From positions 44,711,745-44,775,744 of the forward strand of contig JBANSL010000017.1 of NCBI GenBank assembly GCA_037127255.1: a stretch of DNA of 64,000 nucleotides. The letters are read 5' to 3'. The stretch is from Persicaria tinctoria. Its lineage: Eukaryota; Streptophyta; Magnoliopsida; Caryophyllales; Polygonaceae. Shown piece by piece: positions 21,782 through 34,354 of this stretch. Position numbers and translations under genes: made by a program. The notes under the pieces were generated by a model. It had not been told where the DNA came from. It was given only the letters and a program-made list of their open reading frames with translations, and ran no database searches. Numbering within the stretch: the stretch's first letter is position 1; every line of letters begins with the position of its first letter.

Positions 21782-22650
21782 TGATAATGCATATTTCATA
21801 TAGGCATTTTAGGTATTTCTTATTGAAATTAGGTATTGGTTTTTCTATTGTTTGAGTCTAGATTCGTATACTGCTTGTGAAGTATTCGAGTTCAGAATCT
21901 ATGCATTTTTAGTGTTTATTCTGCAGAATTACATTCCGACACTTGAATGGACTTTGGAAGAGCTTAAGAGACATACTTTGGAGCATATGGAGGAAAAGAA
22001 GGAAGCTAAAGAGGAGCAAGGAAACACGGCATTGGAGTTTATTGAAGACAAATGAGGAAAGTCGGACACTGCATAGGCGGCGCCGTCCGCAATTTGCACG
22101 GCGCCCGCTGTTGGCCGGTTTCCAACAATTGCAATTTTGGATCCGAAACTATTATTTCCTATTATTTTATTCTATTCCCACTAGGGTTTTGGCCGACTCT
22201 TTGAGAGGTTTTAGTAGACTATTTCAGTTCTATTCAGTTGGTGGTTGATTATTGTGAGACTACGAACACAGTTAGAGAGAGAGAGAGAATTGGCCTATGA
22301 GTTTCTAAACTCATAGTTTCGCATATGATTTGAAGACATGGTTGTTTGGATTGCGAGGATTTGATTCTATTTAGTTATTCATATTCTTAGTTATCATCTT
22401 GGGCTTAAATATCATATTTGTGTTCCTTTCTATGCTTGATCACCATGTTAGGAATTGCATCTTAGCTATGAATTCGTTATTGTTTTCTCGATAGCAAACA
22501 AAGGTATTGAGATAGTGATGTTTCTTTGTCTTTGTAGTGGATGATTTCAATATATCTATGTTGAGGATATTCGATTAGAGCTGAGTTTGGTATGCGCTTA
22601 TTAGTCTTAATTGCGTTGAGTCAATGTGTTAATTGGTCTTGATTATTTAC
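21782..22650 (+). repeat. LTR of Z, left part
   Basis: Starts TGATAATGCATATTTCATAT, like both A LTRs. Stops inside the LTR text at GATTATTTAC, where A begins; the missing remainder resumes at 57031 (CTTAATTGAGTCC). A (GA)n run lies near 22275. Confidence 0.8.
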
Positions 22651-23961
22651 TGATAATGCATATTTCATATAGGCAATATAGGTGTTTCTTATTGCTATTA
22701 GGTATTGGTTTGGGTTGTTTTAAGTCTATTTCCATTTATTACTTGTGAAGTATTCGAGTTTGGAATCTATGCGTTTTTAGTGTTTATTCTGCAGAATTAC
22801 ATTCTGACCTTGGACGGACTATGGAAAGAGCTTAAGAAGCATGTTTTGGAGCACATGGGAGTTGAGGAGGAGCTAAAGAGAAGCAAGGAGGCACGACATT
22901 GGAATTCGTTGAAGGAAAATGAGGAACGACGAGCATTGCAAAGATGTCGCCCGTCGCCCCTTGCACGGCGCCTGCCGTTACCCCAGATCCCAAATACGCG
23001 GTTTTGGATCCGAAGACAATTAATTTATATTATTTCTATTATTTTCCTCTAGGGTTTTGCCGACCCTTGTGGACCTTATTTAGGTTGTTTTCATTTTATT
23101 TTGCCGTGTGTGTGGCTATTGTGTGAAATTATGAACACCGTCATATAAAGAGAGAGAATTGGCCTAAGAGTTGCTAAAATCGTAGTTTCGCCTGCGATTC
23201 AAAGACATGGTTGTTTGGATTGTGAGAATTTTAGTTTATTTGATTATTCATGTTCTTAGTTATCATCTTGTGCTTAATTATTATTTGTGTTCCTTTCTAT
23301 GTCTGATCAACATGTTAGGAATTGCATCTCTTGCTATGAATTTGTTGTTTTATTCTTGATAGCAAACAAATGTGTTGATGATACTGATGTCGTTTTTTCT
23401 TTGTACTGGAAGATTTCAGTTGATCTATGTTGAGGGTATTTGATTGAGATTGAGTTCGGTATGCGCCTATTAGTCTTGATTGAATAGAGTCAATGTGCCA
23501 ATTGATCTTGATTACTTGAGTTCATAATATTATTCTTTAGTGATATCAAATAAGATGAGTGAATCTACGCGGATCTCTCAACTTTAGTCAAGTAGACCTA
23601 AGAATATGAATAATTGATAAATCAATCCGAGGATCATGAATTCCAACCATTGTCAGAGAATTACAGGTGAAATGTTCTTTCTATCTTGATATCAATTTAC
23701 TTTGTGATTTGCAATCTGGTTACTTTTATATTTGCTATTTGTCTAAATGTTATTGCTTTTTCTTTAAAGAGTCTTGTTTAGAGTTATTGAATAAGAAATC
23801 GCTTCTCCTTTTGGGTTCGACACCGGACATTCTTGCTATACTAGTAGTTATTTGATTTATCAATTAATTGATTGCCTAATCTATGGGTTGTGTGTTTAAG
23901 TTTTGATTTTTATCACTAGTATGGGAAGGGCCAAATTGCCAACGAAATTCGTCACGCATCA
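22651..23961 (+). repeat. 5' LTR of A
   Basis: TGATAATGC to CACGCATCA, 1311 bp. Contains a GC word pair GTCGCCCGTCGCCCC and CACGGCGCCTGCCG at about 22944-22980. Confidence 0.85.
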
Positions 23962-23968
23962 AACTTCT

Positions 23969-23986
23969 TGGCGCCGTTGCCGGGAA
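23969..23986 (+). promoter_or_regulatory. tRNA-Asp primer binding site of A
   Basis: TGGCGCCGTTGCCGGGAA, 17 of 18 matches to the complement of the plant tRNA-Asp(GTC) 3' end, seven bases after the LTR. Confidence 0.9.
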
Positions 23987-24054
23987 GAAGAAATGAGTTT
24001 GCTTTTCTTTAACTCTATCAATTACTCTTTATTTTGAGTTTGTTTTGTCTTTGC

Positions 24055-25694
24055 ATGGTTCAAACTAGATCTTCTAATTCACCGTCTTTGTCTTTTGATC
24101 CCGAGGTTGAAAGATCTTTCCGATTGAAAATGAGGCTCGAGTTTGAGACCAACGAAGAGATGGTAGACGTTGTTCTTAATCCGCCAAGAAGGACCCTGAG
24201 AAACTTAAAGGAACCTGATTTGAGTGCTCAAACACTTGCAGTTAGTCTTCCTGATCTACCCGAGGGTTCAAGATTTGAGCTCAAGTCATATTGGTCAACT
24301 ATTTTGCCTTACTTTCATGGATTGCCTAGGGAAGAGCCAAACAAGCACCTCTCTACTTTTACAAGCATATATGATAGACTGAGAGTGTTCCCCTTTACTT
24401 TGAAAGGTGCTGCAAGCGATTGGCTTTACTACCTACCTCTAGAAAGCATTACTACTTGGGTGAAATTGAAGAAAGCTTTCCTGCAAAAGTAATTTCTTGC
24501 GATTCGCCTCAACAAACTTAAGAAGGAGCTGTCCAGTATTGAGCAATCACCTACGGAAAGTCATTATGAATATGTTGAGCAGTTCAAGAAGCTTAAGGGT
24601 AGTTGCCCACAACACGGTATACCCAAGGGTAGTTTCCCACAACACGGTATACCCAAGGGTTGGCTAATGCATCACAACAACATAGGAGACACCAAGGAGT
24701 TATAGGAGTTCATAAGTTGGATAGCTCGAAAGATGGATACAAGGATGATATCGATAGGCTTATGGAGATCGTGAACAAGATGGCTATGCAAATTAATCAA
24801 CCCCATTAGCCTAGACCTTATGGAGTTTGTGGAGATCCAACTCATCCGAATGATAAGTGTCCCTTGATTCAGGAGGGCACAACTGAAGTGAATGCTATGG
24901 ATTATGGACCTCGCCGCAACTTTTGTAAACAATTACAATCAAGGCTACGATTTAAACTACCAAAGTGGATTCTACGGGAGAGGCTAGCAACAACAAGTTC
25001 CTTTTCAAAGAGGACAATATGAGAATCGTCCTAGAAATACTCAACAAGATAACAGAGATGAGACATTGAGGTTGCTACTAGACGAGATGAGTGTTCAAGA
25101 GAAGTTGTTGAGTCAAATGGATAAGGAGATTGGTGAATTAAAAGGGAAAGATTCGGGAAAGTTGCCATCGCAAGTTGTAGTGAATCCGAAGGAAAATGTA
25201 AGCGCCATGATCCTTAGAGGAGGTAAACAAGTGGATACACCCACTAGGAATGTTGAAGAGAGGCCTAGAGAGGAAGTTGATTTGGGAAAAAAGGACGAAG
25301 AGACGAAATTGGAGACACATTGCGAAAACAGCGCCCGCCGCCCCTCGCCACGGTGCCCGCCACCATCTCCTTTGACGGATCTGACTACTGACGTTGCTCA
25401 ATCCCCGAAGAAAGCTTCCAAACAGTGGTCTTATGAGGTTTTAAGACTTGCACCACCGTTTCCTCATGTCTTAAGATCTGATCGTAAGTGGGAAGATGAA
25501 CAAATTCTTTATGACACATTTGCTCATTGTGAGGTGAATATTCCACTCTTTAGTGTAATCAAGACTGTGCCTCGCTATGCAAAATTTTGGAAAGAGTTAT
25601 GCACGATGAAGCGCAAGGAAAGGATGAGAAAGAAGGAAAAGGTAAGTTTAAGCAAAAATATTTTTGCTTTACGTCAGAAACGATTGCTTGAAAA
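24055..25694 (+). pseudogene. gag of element A
   Basis: Start MVQTRSSNSPSLSFDPEVER at 24055. The Retrotrans_gag core follows (YWSTILPYFHGLPREEPNKH, RVFPFTLKGAASDWLYYLP, TTWVKLKKAFLQ), with a stop at about 24490 and homology continuing through NKLKKELSSI. A 30-bp stretch is duplicated at 24597-24657, next to a deletion relative to gag of Z. The zinc knuckle reads YGVCGDPTHPNDKC (about 24822), with its first Cys lost; Z keeps it. The C-terminal part 25066-25734 carries KENVSAMILRGGKQVDTP and PPFPHVLRSDRK. GC words GCGCCCGCCGCCCC are embedded at about 25331. Capsid precursor, not functional as read. Confidence 0.8.
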
Positions 25695-26006
25695 ATGCGG
25701 AGATCCAAAATGTTTACTATACCATGTGCGATAGGCAATGCTTGCTTCACCAAAGCTATTTTAGACCTAGGTGCTGCAATTATTGTTATGTCCTATAACT
25801 TATATATATTTTTGGGTCTCGATTCATTGTCTGAAACTGGTGTTACTATACAACTTGCTTATCGCTCTAGTATTAAGCCTAGAGGAGTTATTGAAGATGT
25901 GTTGGTAAAGGACAACCTCCCGGAGTTACTTATGTCAAGGAGGAATCGAAGGATGCTATTGATGGCTATGTGGGAAAAGTTCCTAAAGTTCCACCCCTCG
26001 TTCTGA
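25695..26006 (+). pseudogene. retropepsin fragment of A
   Basis: After a frameshift at about 25710 the frame reads MFTIPCAIGNACFTKAILDL then GAAIIVMSYNLY, with DLGA as the catalytic motif of plant gypsy proteases. It continues to RGVIEDVLVK and then diverges. From about 26010 the sequence jumps to the text that normally follows the pol stop, so RT, RNase H and integrase are absent. Confidence 0.75.
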
Positions 26007-26090
26007 AAAGGACAAGTGTGGTAGATCTTGGTGGAATAACTTGATTAAGAGTGCAACATGTCGAGCCAAAGACGTGAAATAAAGGCGCTT

Positions 26091-26102
26091 CTTGGGAGGC
26101 AA
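26091..26102 (+). promoter_or_regulatory. post-pol hairpin of A, 5' half (split by B)
   Basis: CTTGGGAGGCAA, continued by CCCATG at 32253-32258. Equivalent of the AGGCAA-loop hairpins in D and E. B inserted with its GGCAA target site exactly in the loop. Confidence 0.55.
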
Positions 26103-27106
26103 TGTTGTTGCAGGAGGATGATCAAGTATGAAATAAATATAAAATAAAGATCAGACTGACTTCCCTGTCTCAGCAAATAAATACAAGACTTCCTCCCGTT
26201 GTAGTAGAAGGTTGTCAGGATCGAATCCACGAGGAAGCACGTCAGCAGTTCTTAGGTAGCAACAGATTCTCACAGACAAGCAGCAGAAAAGACAGAAACA
26301 AAGAAATAAAAGCAAAACAGAAGCAAGACAAAAAATAATGAAAGAAAGTAAAGAACAAAGCAAAGCAGCAACTTTACTCGATCTCGACAAGCAGTAACTC
26401 GAGATCGACAACAGTAAGTCAAAAATCGAAAACAGAAACTGAAAATCGACGACAACAGAAGAAAACTCAACTCGACCTAGACTAGTTCTACTCGATATCG
26501 ACAAGGGCTTGTCGACATCGACGAGGCTTCGTCGTCGACTGGTGTCCTCGGGTGACTCTGCTCGACAAGCTCGGATCTGGGCTCCTGGGCGTCGTCGATC
26601 TCGACTAGGGCTTCTTGAGATCGAGTAGAGGTGGTCTGCGTCTTCGTCCTTGGCTTCTCGATCAGCTCTTTCTCGACCAGGCTCTCCTCGATCTCGAGTA
26701 GAGTGTACTCGATATCGAGTAAAGATTTCTCAGCTTTCTGCTCTGTTCTTAAAACGCACTTTCCCGAGTTCTCGTTCGTCGGATTGACGCATATGACCAT
26801 GCGTTGGAAATCTCTTTTCGAGGGATACAACTCTCATGAAGACATCAAAGTTTGATTCAGAACGAAGAATGGTGAAAAATGGCATTTTCTCTAGTTGCAC
26901 CATTCTTAGCTTCTCCATGAGTTTCCTTTAAGCTCCTAAGTGCGTCCGATTTCTGCCAAATATAACAAAAACTTGTGTAGACCTCCATATATCGCAAATA
27001 AACATAACTTACACAGATTCTGTATTATTCTAACCCAAATGTATGCAATGTATGCAGAAATCGATATAAAAGTTACTGTAAAACATGACAAATTCAGCTC
27101 ACAACA
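26103..27106 (-). repeat. 3' LTR of B
   Basis: 1004 bp. Carries a cluster of TCGA-N2-TCGA words at 26380-26720 and the ATGACCATGCGTTGGAAA module at 26793-26810. Confidence 0.92.
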
Positions 27107-28575
27107 AACACCCCATACTTAAGCTTGCTTGTCCTCAAGCAATACTTTTATTTGTCATTCAGGGGAAGAAATCAAAACTCTCAACATATCAGATTCATTC
27201 TTATATAACCCAGCAGTCAATTACTATCCTCGAAAAGGTACTAGTGTCACAAATCATTGCATGTGCAATAATATCAAAGCAACATCTACTCACAAAAGGA
27301 GGGTTATGCAAAAACATTCATAAGTGACAAAGCATTGATAATCAAGAGGACTTCAATTTAAGCTCAAATAAGGAGTAGATTTGGTAAAAGGCTAAAGGTG
27401 GGCAATTTTTGGCAATGTGGTGCTAATGATCCGGGGAAATGGAGTATTTCCAAATTGAATTTCCACATTCCTTCTCCATAATATTCATCACCTTTCATAA
27501 TGCTTTTATCAGTAATAATGCTTTTACCTCTCTAACCTTAGCACTGCCTTCTCGCAAGTCGCAAACATGGGTGTCATGAATGGCCCCGGATACTTAGTGC
27601 TTTGGACTCCTCACAATGTGTCCCATCTCTCCAAACTATTATCTCAGAGAGCAGGGTCAATCTACCTTTATCTCCTGAGGTGATTGGATTTTCTTTCACT
27701 CATTAAATTTTCCATATATTTCAAACAATTTCCTTCCAAGCTCCAATAATGATAATAATCAAAACACCATATAACATCTCCATAATGTAACATCATTCTC
27801 AACATAATCCCCGGATAAGGTAAAGAATGGCAAATATTTAGGTCATGTGGAGCAATAATTGAAATAAGGCATATTATGGCTTTTGTGATGCATAAGCATA
27901 GGTAAGGCTAGGATTTCAAACAATGAGCATTACATGGAAATATAAAGTCCTCCATCATCTTATCATGCAACATGTCAAAAGCAACTTCAAATTTTACCTC
28001 CTTCTATGGTTTTCAAGAAATAATGCACTTCATTATGACTTCCCTTTACTAGGCAATTTCATGCTATATCTCTAATGAATCAAATTTTGCATCGTCGAGT
28101 TCAATATAAGCTTCCAAAATTTTCAATGGGGGTCATTTTTCAAACTTCTGGAAAACATGCATATAAGCACATAAATCAATAATGCATTCCAAAATAGCCA
28201 TGTAGCAATTCAAAGAAATAAATTCTAAACATGCACAAATAATGTCAAATATGGCAAATATCCATAATGTAAGCCCTTCCCCCACCCCATACTTAAACAT
28301 TACAGTGTCCTCACTGTATAAAAACAAGGGTAGAGAAAGAAACTCACTAGACTGATGTGCAGGGCCTCTAAATTTCGAATGGAAGGACCTCCTGGGCCTA
28401 GTATGGATGTTGATATAGCTTGCCTCTATCCATGGACCTGAAAAGTGTAGAAGACATATACCCACAATAGAAAAACTAAAAGTGTTTCAAACCAAAAACA
28501 AAGTCTCAAAAAGTCCTAAAAAGTCTATGTATAAGCTCTAGATTTTATAGTCGCTAGGCCGACTTTCCATTTAGC
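27107..28575 (-). other. 3' untranslated module of B
   Basis: No gene. Bounded by two polypurine-like boxes read on the minus strand: one beside the LTR (TTGAGGACAAGCAAGCTTAA then GTATGGGGTG, 27108-27143) and one at about 28270-28320 (CACTGTAATGTTTAAGTATG then GGGTGGGGGAAG). AT-rich between. Confidence 0.7.
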
Positions 28576-28905
28576 TCAAGGTGTCATTTGCAGGGCCCAT
28601 GTAGCCTGGGCCTCAAATAAGACTCCATTCTTGTCCATCAGCTGTAATCCTCCAGAATGGATCTTGTTCACCACGAAAGGTCTCATCCGCTTCTTGTTGA
28701 ATTTGTTAGGGAACCAATGATCCTTTGATTTAGAGACATAGAGCTTATCTCCAACTTCATACTCCTTGGGCTCATCATTGGATATCCTACATAAGCGCAC
28801 ATACCAAGGCAAACCTCTCCCATGTATAGATAGATCTTTGATGGAAATAGGAGAAGATAGATCCATACCTTGGCTTACCTTTGCAGCGACGGAATCGGGG
28901 ACCAC
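28576..28905 (-). pseudogene. possible pol C-terminal tail in B
   Basis: 109-codon frame with EYEVGDKLYVSKSKDHWFPN, KRMRPFVVNKIHSGGLQLMD and ending EAQATWALQMTP. The pattern (GD-hydrophobic, a basic stretch, GPF-like, V-KI-x-G) resembles the tail after integrase in plant gypsy polyproteins. If so, it marks the right border of the deleted RT-integrase segment. Tentative. Confidence 0.35.
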
Positions 28906-29058
28906 AGTGTTTGGTCGATCTCGACTAGGGCTGGTCGATCTCGACGAGTCTGCAGGTTCTGGTGGTGGGCTGCTCGAGAATGCAGGAGCAGGTGAAGTCG
29001 AGGGCTTGTCGACATCGAGTGGCCTACTCGATGTCGAGTAGGGTTCTGCTCCTGGTGG

Positions 29059-29942
29059 CTACAGCATCGAGGAGGCAGGAGCTGGTGGAGCCTGGTGGTG
29101 GTCGATCTCGACAAGCCTAGTCGAGATCGAGGAGCCTAGTTCGTCTGGTGGAGTCAGCGTCGAAGAAGGCGAAGTCGAGGAAACCGAGTGGTGGTCGATG
29201 TCGAGTAGCTTACTCGATGTCGAGTAGCCCTCAGCTTCTGTGTTGCTACTCGATGACGCTGGTGATGGTGGAGGCTTCTGTGTCTTGTCGAGATCGACTA
29301 GGGTCCTCGATGTCGAGGAGTCTTGGTCGATCTTGACCCCATACTTAGTTCCTGTCAAGGCATCCGAAAAATAATTAATCCATAACGACGTACCTTCATT
29401 TCTGTCGATTGGATTTTCTGCATCCTCCTTTAGGATTGCCATGATCTCCTCTACCTGGGCCTCCATGTCCCTTTTTTCCAGCTCCTCAGGGGTCATATTT
29501 CTGACCTTGGGTTCCCCGCAGGTGATGTAGCCAGCTGAGATAGATTTCACCTCTTCCATTGGACCTGTATGCCTTTCAGTTTTATTAAAGGAATACTCAA
29601 TTACCTCATCGCTGATGTTGAAGGTGAGCATTCCTTTCTTTACGCTTATGTTGGCATCCACCGTTGCCAAGAAGGGTCTCCCTAGAATAATTGGACAAGC
29701 AGGATCTTCTTGCATATCAATAACTAGGAAATCAGTAGGGACAAAGAATTTACCTACTTGTACTGGCACATTGTCCACCATGCGTGTTGGGATGACCACT
29801 GTGTTGTTGGCCATATAGAGTCTAGCATCCACAGGCTCCAGGGCACCTATCTTAATCTTGGACCAAATTGTTAAAGACATTATACTCACACTAGCTCCAA
29901 GATCACATAAAGCATTAATTTTGTATGGACCAAATCCAATGG
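29059..29942 (-). pseudogene. retropepsin region of B
   Basis: Reads GKFAITIGFGPYKINALCDL then GASVSIMSLTIW (DLGA catalytic site at about 29900), VDARLYMANNTVVIPT and CPIILGRPFLATVDANISVK. The C-terminal linker holds repeated LVDLDK, LLDIDHH and LVEIDHH units encoded by TCGA-N2-TCGA words. It is joined directly to the zinc-knuckle region of gag because several hundred bases of the gag-protease linker are deleted (junction at about 29960). Confidence 0.8.
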
Positions 29943-31187
29943 TTATAGCAAACTTACCTGGATCTGGTCCCTTTCCGGATGTCCTGGAGCTCTGTAGGGC
30001 GGGGAGTTCCTAGGGACACCTTGGTTCCATTGTGGTTGCTGAAACCTTTGGTCCCCTATGTAGCGATTGGGACCACCTGCGTAAGCTACCTCCTCGTGGT
30101 GTTCTGCCATCCTGACTTGCTCTGTGTGTGGGCACTCAGGAGTGGTGTGCCGTTGCGATCCACATTCAATGCAAGGCTGGTTGACAGAAAGATATTTCAC
30201 TTACTTAAGGAGCTTCTTGTTCTGATCTCTGTAGTACTGTTCCCTTACATCCGGATCAATTTCCTTAGGAGGCTCATAGAGGGGCATGGAAGGTGCTGGC
30301 CTGGCGTATGGGGTTTCTTCATAAGGTGCAGTAGACCCATACTTGTTGTCGTAGTTGGTGAGCTTCTCTAGCACACCCCATGCGTCACTTGGCGGCATTG
30401 TCAGATACTCATAGCGAGTATAATGGTTGATTCTGTCCTTAGTGACTTGATCAAGAGAGTTGAAGAAGATCTCTTGAATGACGTAGGGTGGCTGTCCATG
30501 AGTAGGGCAAGATCGCAGGAGTTCTTTGTAGCGCTCCCATGCCTTTGCCAGCGGTTCCCCTTGCTTCTGTTTGAAGGCGGTGATTTTCTGGCGGAGATGT
30601 GCTGTTTTGGCGGGTGGGAAGAATTTGTTCAGAAACTCTTGCTCTACTTGGGCCCATGTTGTCAGTGATCTTGGTTTCAGCCCTTCAAGCCACTTCAGTG
30701 CAGGTCCAGCCAGCGACCAGCGGAAAGACTTCATCTTGACATATTCCAAAATTGTACCTACAGCAAGAGTACGGCACATGTCAGAAAAGTTCGTAATATG
30801 TTAAAGAGGACACTCATTAAATCTACCAAAAAAGGCATTATTTTTAAGCTCTATAAGAAATTGAGTGAGAATTTCAAAAGAGTTTTCAGGGATAAGAATC
30901 GCCGATTCATGCACGACGAGGGTTGGATGCATATAATCCTTAGCAGTAGTTGGATATTGGGCAAGCTCAGCTTCTGCTTGCCTAGCGTGCTCAGCTTCTT
31001 GTTCCCTCGCTGCCCTTTCATTGGCTATAGTGGTATCCTTTGCAGCTAGCTCCCTTGTAAGCCTGGAAATCAGCTGTTCTTGTGTTTCAGCGGCCGCCAT
31101 GATCCTTTTGAGTTTAGAGTGGATGTGTAGGTAACACTCTGGTTCGTCTAAGCTGTCAAACTCGGGTGGTAGACCAGAACGGCGCAT
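29943..31187 (-). pseudogene. gag of element B
   Basis: Start MRRSGLPPEFDSLDEPECYL at 31187. A predicted coiled coil (LTRELAAKDTTIANERAARE) follows, then a stop where C has Glu (about 30800). The capsid core reads FRWSLAGPALKWLEGLKPRS, QVEQEFLNKFFPPAKTAHLR and YKELLRSCPTHGQP. A stop at about 30201 precedes the knuckle CIECGSQRHTTPEC, a good CX2CX4HX4C. PF03732-type Gag. Two nonsense changes make it inactive as read. Confidence 0.8.
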
Positions 31188-31249
31188 ACACCTGAAAAGT
31201 AACTCAAAGTAGACGTGAGATTTAACTACCTACGGCGCGAATGATTGCT

Positions 31250-31267
31250 TCCCCGGCAACGGCGCCA
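31250..31267 (-). promoter_or_regulatory. tRNA-Asp primer binding site of B
   Basis: The plus strand reads TCCCCGGCAACGGCGCCA, i.e. the tRNA-Asp 3' end itself, so the PBS is on the minus strand. Perfect match, three bases from the LTR. Confidence 0.92.
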
Positions 31268-31270
31268 ATT

Positions 31271-32247
31271 TGTTGTTGCAGGAGGATGGTTAAGTATGAA
31301 ATAAATATAAAATAAAGATCAGACTGACTTCCCTGTCTCATCAAATAAATACAACACTTCCTCCCGTTGTAGTAGAAGGTTGTCAGGATCGAATCCACGA
31401 GGAAGCACGTCAGCAGTTCTTAGGTAGCAACAGATTCTCACAGACAAGCAGCAGAAAAGACAGAAACAAAGAAATAAAAGCAAAACAGAAGCAAGACAAA
31501 AAATAACGAAAGAAAGTAAAGAACAAAGGAAGGCAGCAACTTTACTCGATCTCGACAAGCAGTAACTCGAGATCGACAACAGTAAGTCAAAAATCGAAAA
31601 CAGAAACTGAAAATCGACGACAACAGAAGAAAACTCAACTCGACCTAGACTAGTTCTACTCGATATCGACAAGGGCTTGTCGACATCTACGAGGCTTTGT
31701 CGTCGACAAGCTCGGATCTGGGCTCCTGGGCGTCGTCGATCTCGACTAGGGCTCTTCGACATCGAGTAGAGGTGGTCTGCGTCTTCGTCCTTGGCTTCTC
31801 GATCAGCTCTTTCTCGACCAGGCTCTCCTCGATCTCGAGTAGAGTGTACTCGATATCGAGTAAAGATTTCTCAGCTTTCTGCTCTGTTCTTAAAACACAC
31901 TTTCCTGAGTTCTCGTTCGTCGGATTGACGCATATGACCATGCGTTGGAAAGATCTTTTTGAGTGCTACAACTCTCATGAAGACATCAAAGTTTGATTCA
32001 GAACGAAGAATGGTGAAAAATGGCATTTTCTCCAGCTGCACCATTCTTAGCTTCTCCATGAGTTTCCTTTAAGCTCCTAAGTGCGTCCGATTTCTGCCAA
32101 ATATAACAAAAACTTGTGTAGACCTCCATATATTGCAAATAAACATAACTTACACAGATTCTGTATTATTCTAACCCAAATGTATGCAATGTATGCAGAA
32201 ATCGATATAAAAGTTACTGCAAAACATGACAAATTCAGCTCACAACA
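31271..32247 (-). repeat. 5' LTR of B
   Basis: 977 bp partner of 26103-27106. Lacks about 27 bp of the TCGA-word cluster near 31700. Confidence 0.92.
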
Positions 32248-32417
32248 GGCAACCCATGTTAGTTAGGTACTATTTCTATTTCTTTTGCATTTGTTTTTCA
32301 ATTGAATAAAGTAGGAACAATCATGTCAACAGATCTTGGAAGTTATGGTAAGTGAAATCGATGTTGGGTTTAAGTTTTGATTCATTGAAAAGACGGAGTG
32401 CATTCTATGGACACGAC

Positions 32418-34354
32418 TGTTGGTTGGAGGAAATCGAGTATGCAAATAAAATATAAAGTAAAGTACAGCAAACCAGATTTCGTCCCTTGCAAATAATTAC
32501 AAGACCTCCTCCTGATGTAGCAGCGGGAAGTCAGGATCGATCCACGAGGAAGCGTGTCAGCGGATCTTAGGCAGCGGTGGAGTCTCACGGATAGAAGTCG
32601 ACCACAGATGTCCTCGATCTCGAGTACAACAACTCGATAGAAGATCGGACAGTCGAGCACAGCGCAGCAGCAAGCACAGTATGTAGTCGATCTCGACTAG
32701 AGGGTACTCGAGATCGAGTAGAGTCCTTGTCGACTTCGAGTTGGGCTTTGTCGAGCACCTGCACAAAGAAGCTACAGCGATGCTAGATCGAGAGTCAGTA
32801 CTCGATATCGACGAGTGCTATTCGATATCGAGGAGACAGAAACTAAAACGAAACGAAAGAAAGTAAAAACAATTGCTTTGGGATTTCGAACTAAACTGTA
32901 TGTAAAAGGACTTCCAAGATTGGGGTTCGCAACAACGATAACCAAGCATTCATAAGGCAGAGATAAACAGATAATCATGTGAATTGCATCAAAGGACAAG
33001 CTTTCGCCTTTTCCAACAATTAGACAACTCTTTCAAGAAACCCTAATTGTCTCTACTGATTTTATGTTTACAATCCAAGTTGTTAACATGGATCTCCATT
33101 AGATGGGTGATAAACACATAAACTAGTAGTAGATGCTTAAAACATGACAAAGGTCGGATCTTTACCTCAAACACGCATGGCTATCGTCGGGCTCGCCCCA
33201 ACCCTAGAAGTGGGTGGACTACTCGTGCTTCATCGCAAACTCAGACATCATCGATTGAAAGAAAACTAATTGCATTATAATAAACCAAAGTTTACAACCG
33301 CTTGAAGCCAATTCCGCTCTCACTTCACAACTCCAATCGGTCGCTCACTCTCTCTCTCTACTTCTCCTACTTACTTCTCTCTGAAATTGAATTGAATAGA
33401 AATCAGCCCCATGGGATTTATTTATAGACCGCCAAACCTTGCTATTCAAGGATAGGAATCTTTATCTATATCTAAAACTATATCTAAAAGCATTAAAGAT
33501 AAATAAAAGCTATAATGAAATTAAATCTAAAGTAGGGAAATATATCTAAAGTGTCTTCAAGTGGATAGATCTCTCTTCATCATGATAGAACTTGATAGAT
33601 CGGATAGAACTCGGCAATCTTCGAGCCCGAGTAATCCCACACCGAGTAGAATTGATCAAACCGTGTTACACGGTTTCTGAAATCGTCGTCGATCTCGACA
33701 AGGATCTTGTCGATCTCGAGTAGGATTGTTGTCGACTGGGCTTGGCTCGTCGTCTCGGGTTGCTGGTCCTCGACAGGCTCGGACATGACTCCTGGCGTTC
33801 GTCGATCTCGAGGACCCCTTGTCAACATCGAGTAAAGAGACTCGTCGACTAGGTCTCGCTTGGCTGGTCGGGCAAGTCTTCTCGATGTGCTCGGTCATGG
33901 CTCCTCGGCTTTGTCGACCTCGAGTACCTCTTGTCGACATCGAGTAAGGATGTCCGAGCATGGTTGGTTGATCTCTCCTCGGCATCCTTGGGTGGCTTTC
34001 TCGACTCCTGGGTGTTTGTGCAGCTTTGTCGACATCGAGTAATAGTACTCGATCTCGAGTAGGTTGCTGGAGCAGGGTTGTCGAGATGATCCTCCTCGAT
34101 CCTGGAAGGTGTTTGTCGAGATTGACTAAGGCTTGTCGATGTCGAGTAGCTTTGAGCTCCGGTTCTCGCTTCTTGGTTTTCTTCCGAAATGGTTCCATAT
34201 TTTGCAATATTAAACAGAAAATTATGTAGATCTCCATTTCTGGCACATAAGCATATACTACATAAATCCGACATATTTCCAACCCGAAATATGCAAAATG
34301 TAAAGAATATGGAACTAAAATACGCATAAAGACATGGCTACTTTGGAGACATCA
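32418..34354 (-). repeat. 3' LTR of C
   Basis: 1937 bp. TATA box on the minus strand at 33416-33427 (CTATAAATAAAT). About twenty TCGA-N2-TCGA words in two clusters (32620-32840 and 33680-34150). Confidence 0.9.
33416..33427 (-). promoter_or_regulatory. LTR TATA box (C, 3' LTR)
   Basis: CTATAAATAAAT on the minus strand. The same word sits at 40357-40368 in the other LTR, and a related one at 4976-4987 in Y, always next to a CAGCCCC-type word. Confidence 0.55.

Larger units (their letters stand above)
26103..32247 (-). mobile_element. gypsy element B, gag-protease only
   Basis: LTRs 26103-27106 and 31271-32247 start TGTTGTTGCAGG and end CTCACAACA. They are nearly identical by eye except for a 27-bp gap. 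The target duplication GGCAA (26098-26102 and 32248-32252) is perfect. PBS complement 31250-31267; polypurine complement ACCCCATACTTAAG at 27109. The coding strand is minus: gag, protease, then a short pol-tail-like frame, with no RT or integrase. Inserted in A. Confidence 0.92.

Noticed and set aside
26151..26830. Ser/Leu-rich membrane-like protein in the B LTR
   Set aside because: Lies inside the LTR, composition-driven, duplicated with the other LTR.
31250..31267. tRNA-Asp gene
   Set aside because: Only the 18 bases of the 3' end are present; it is a primer binding site.
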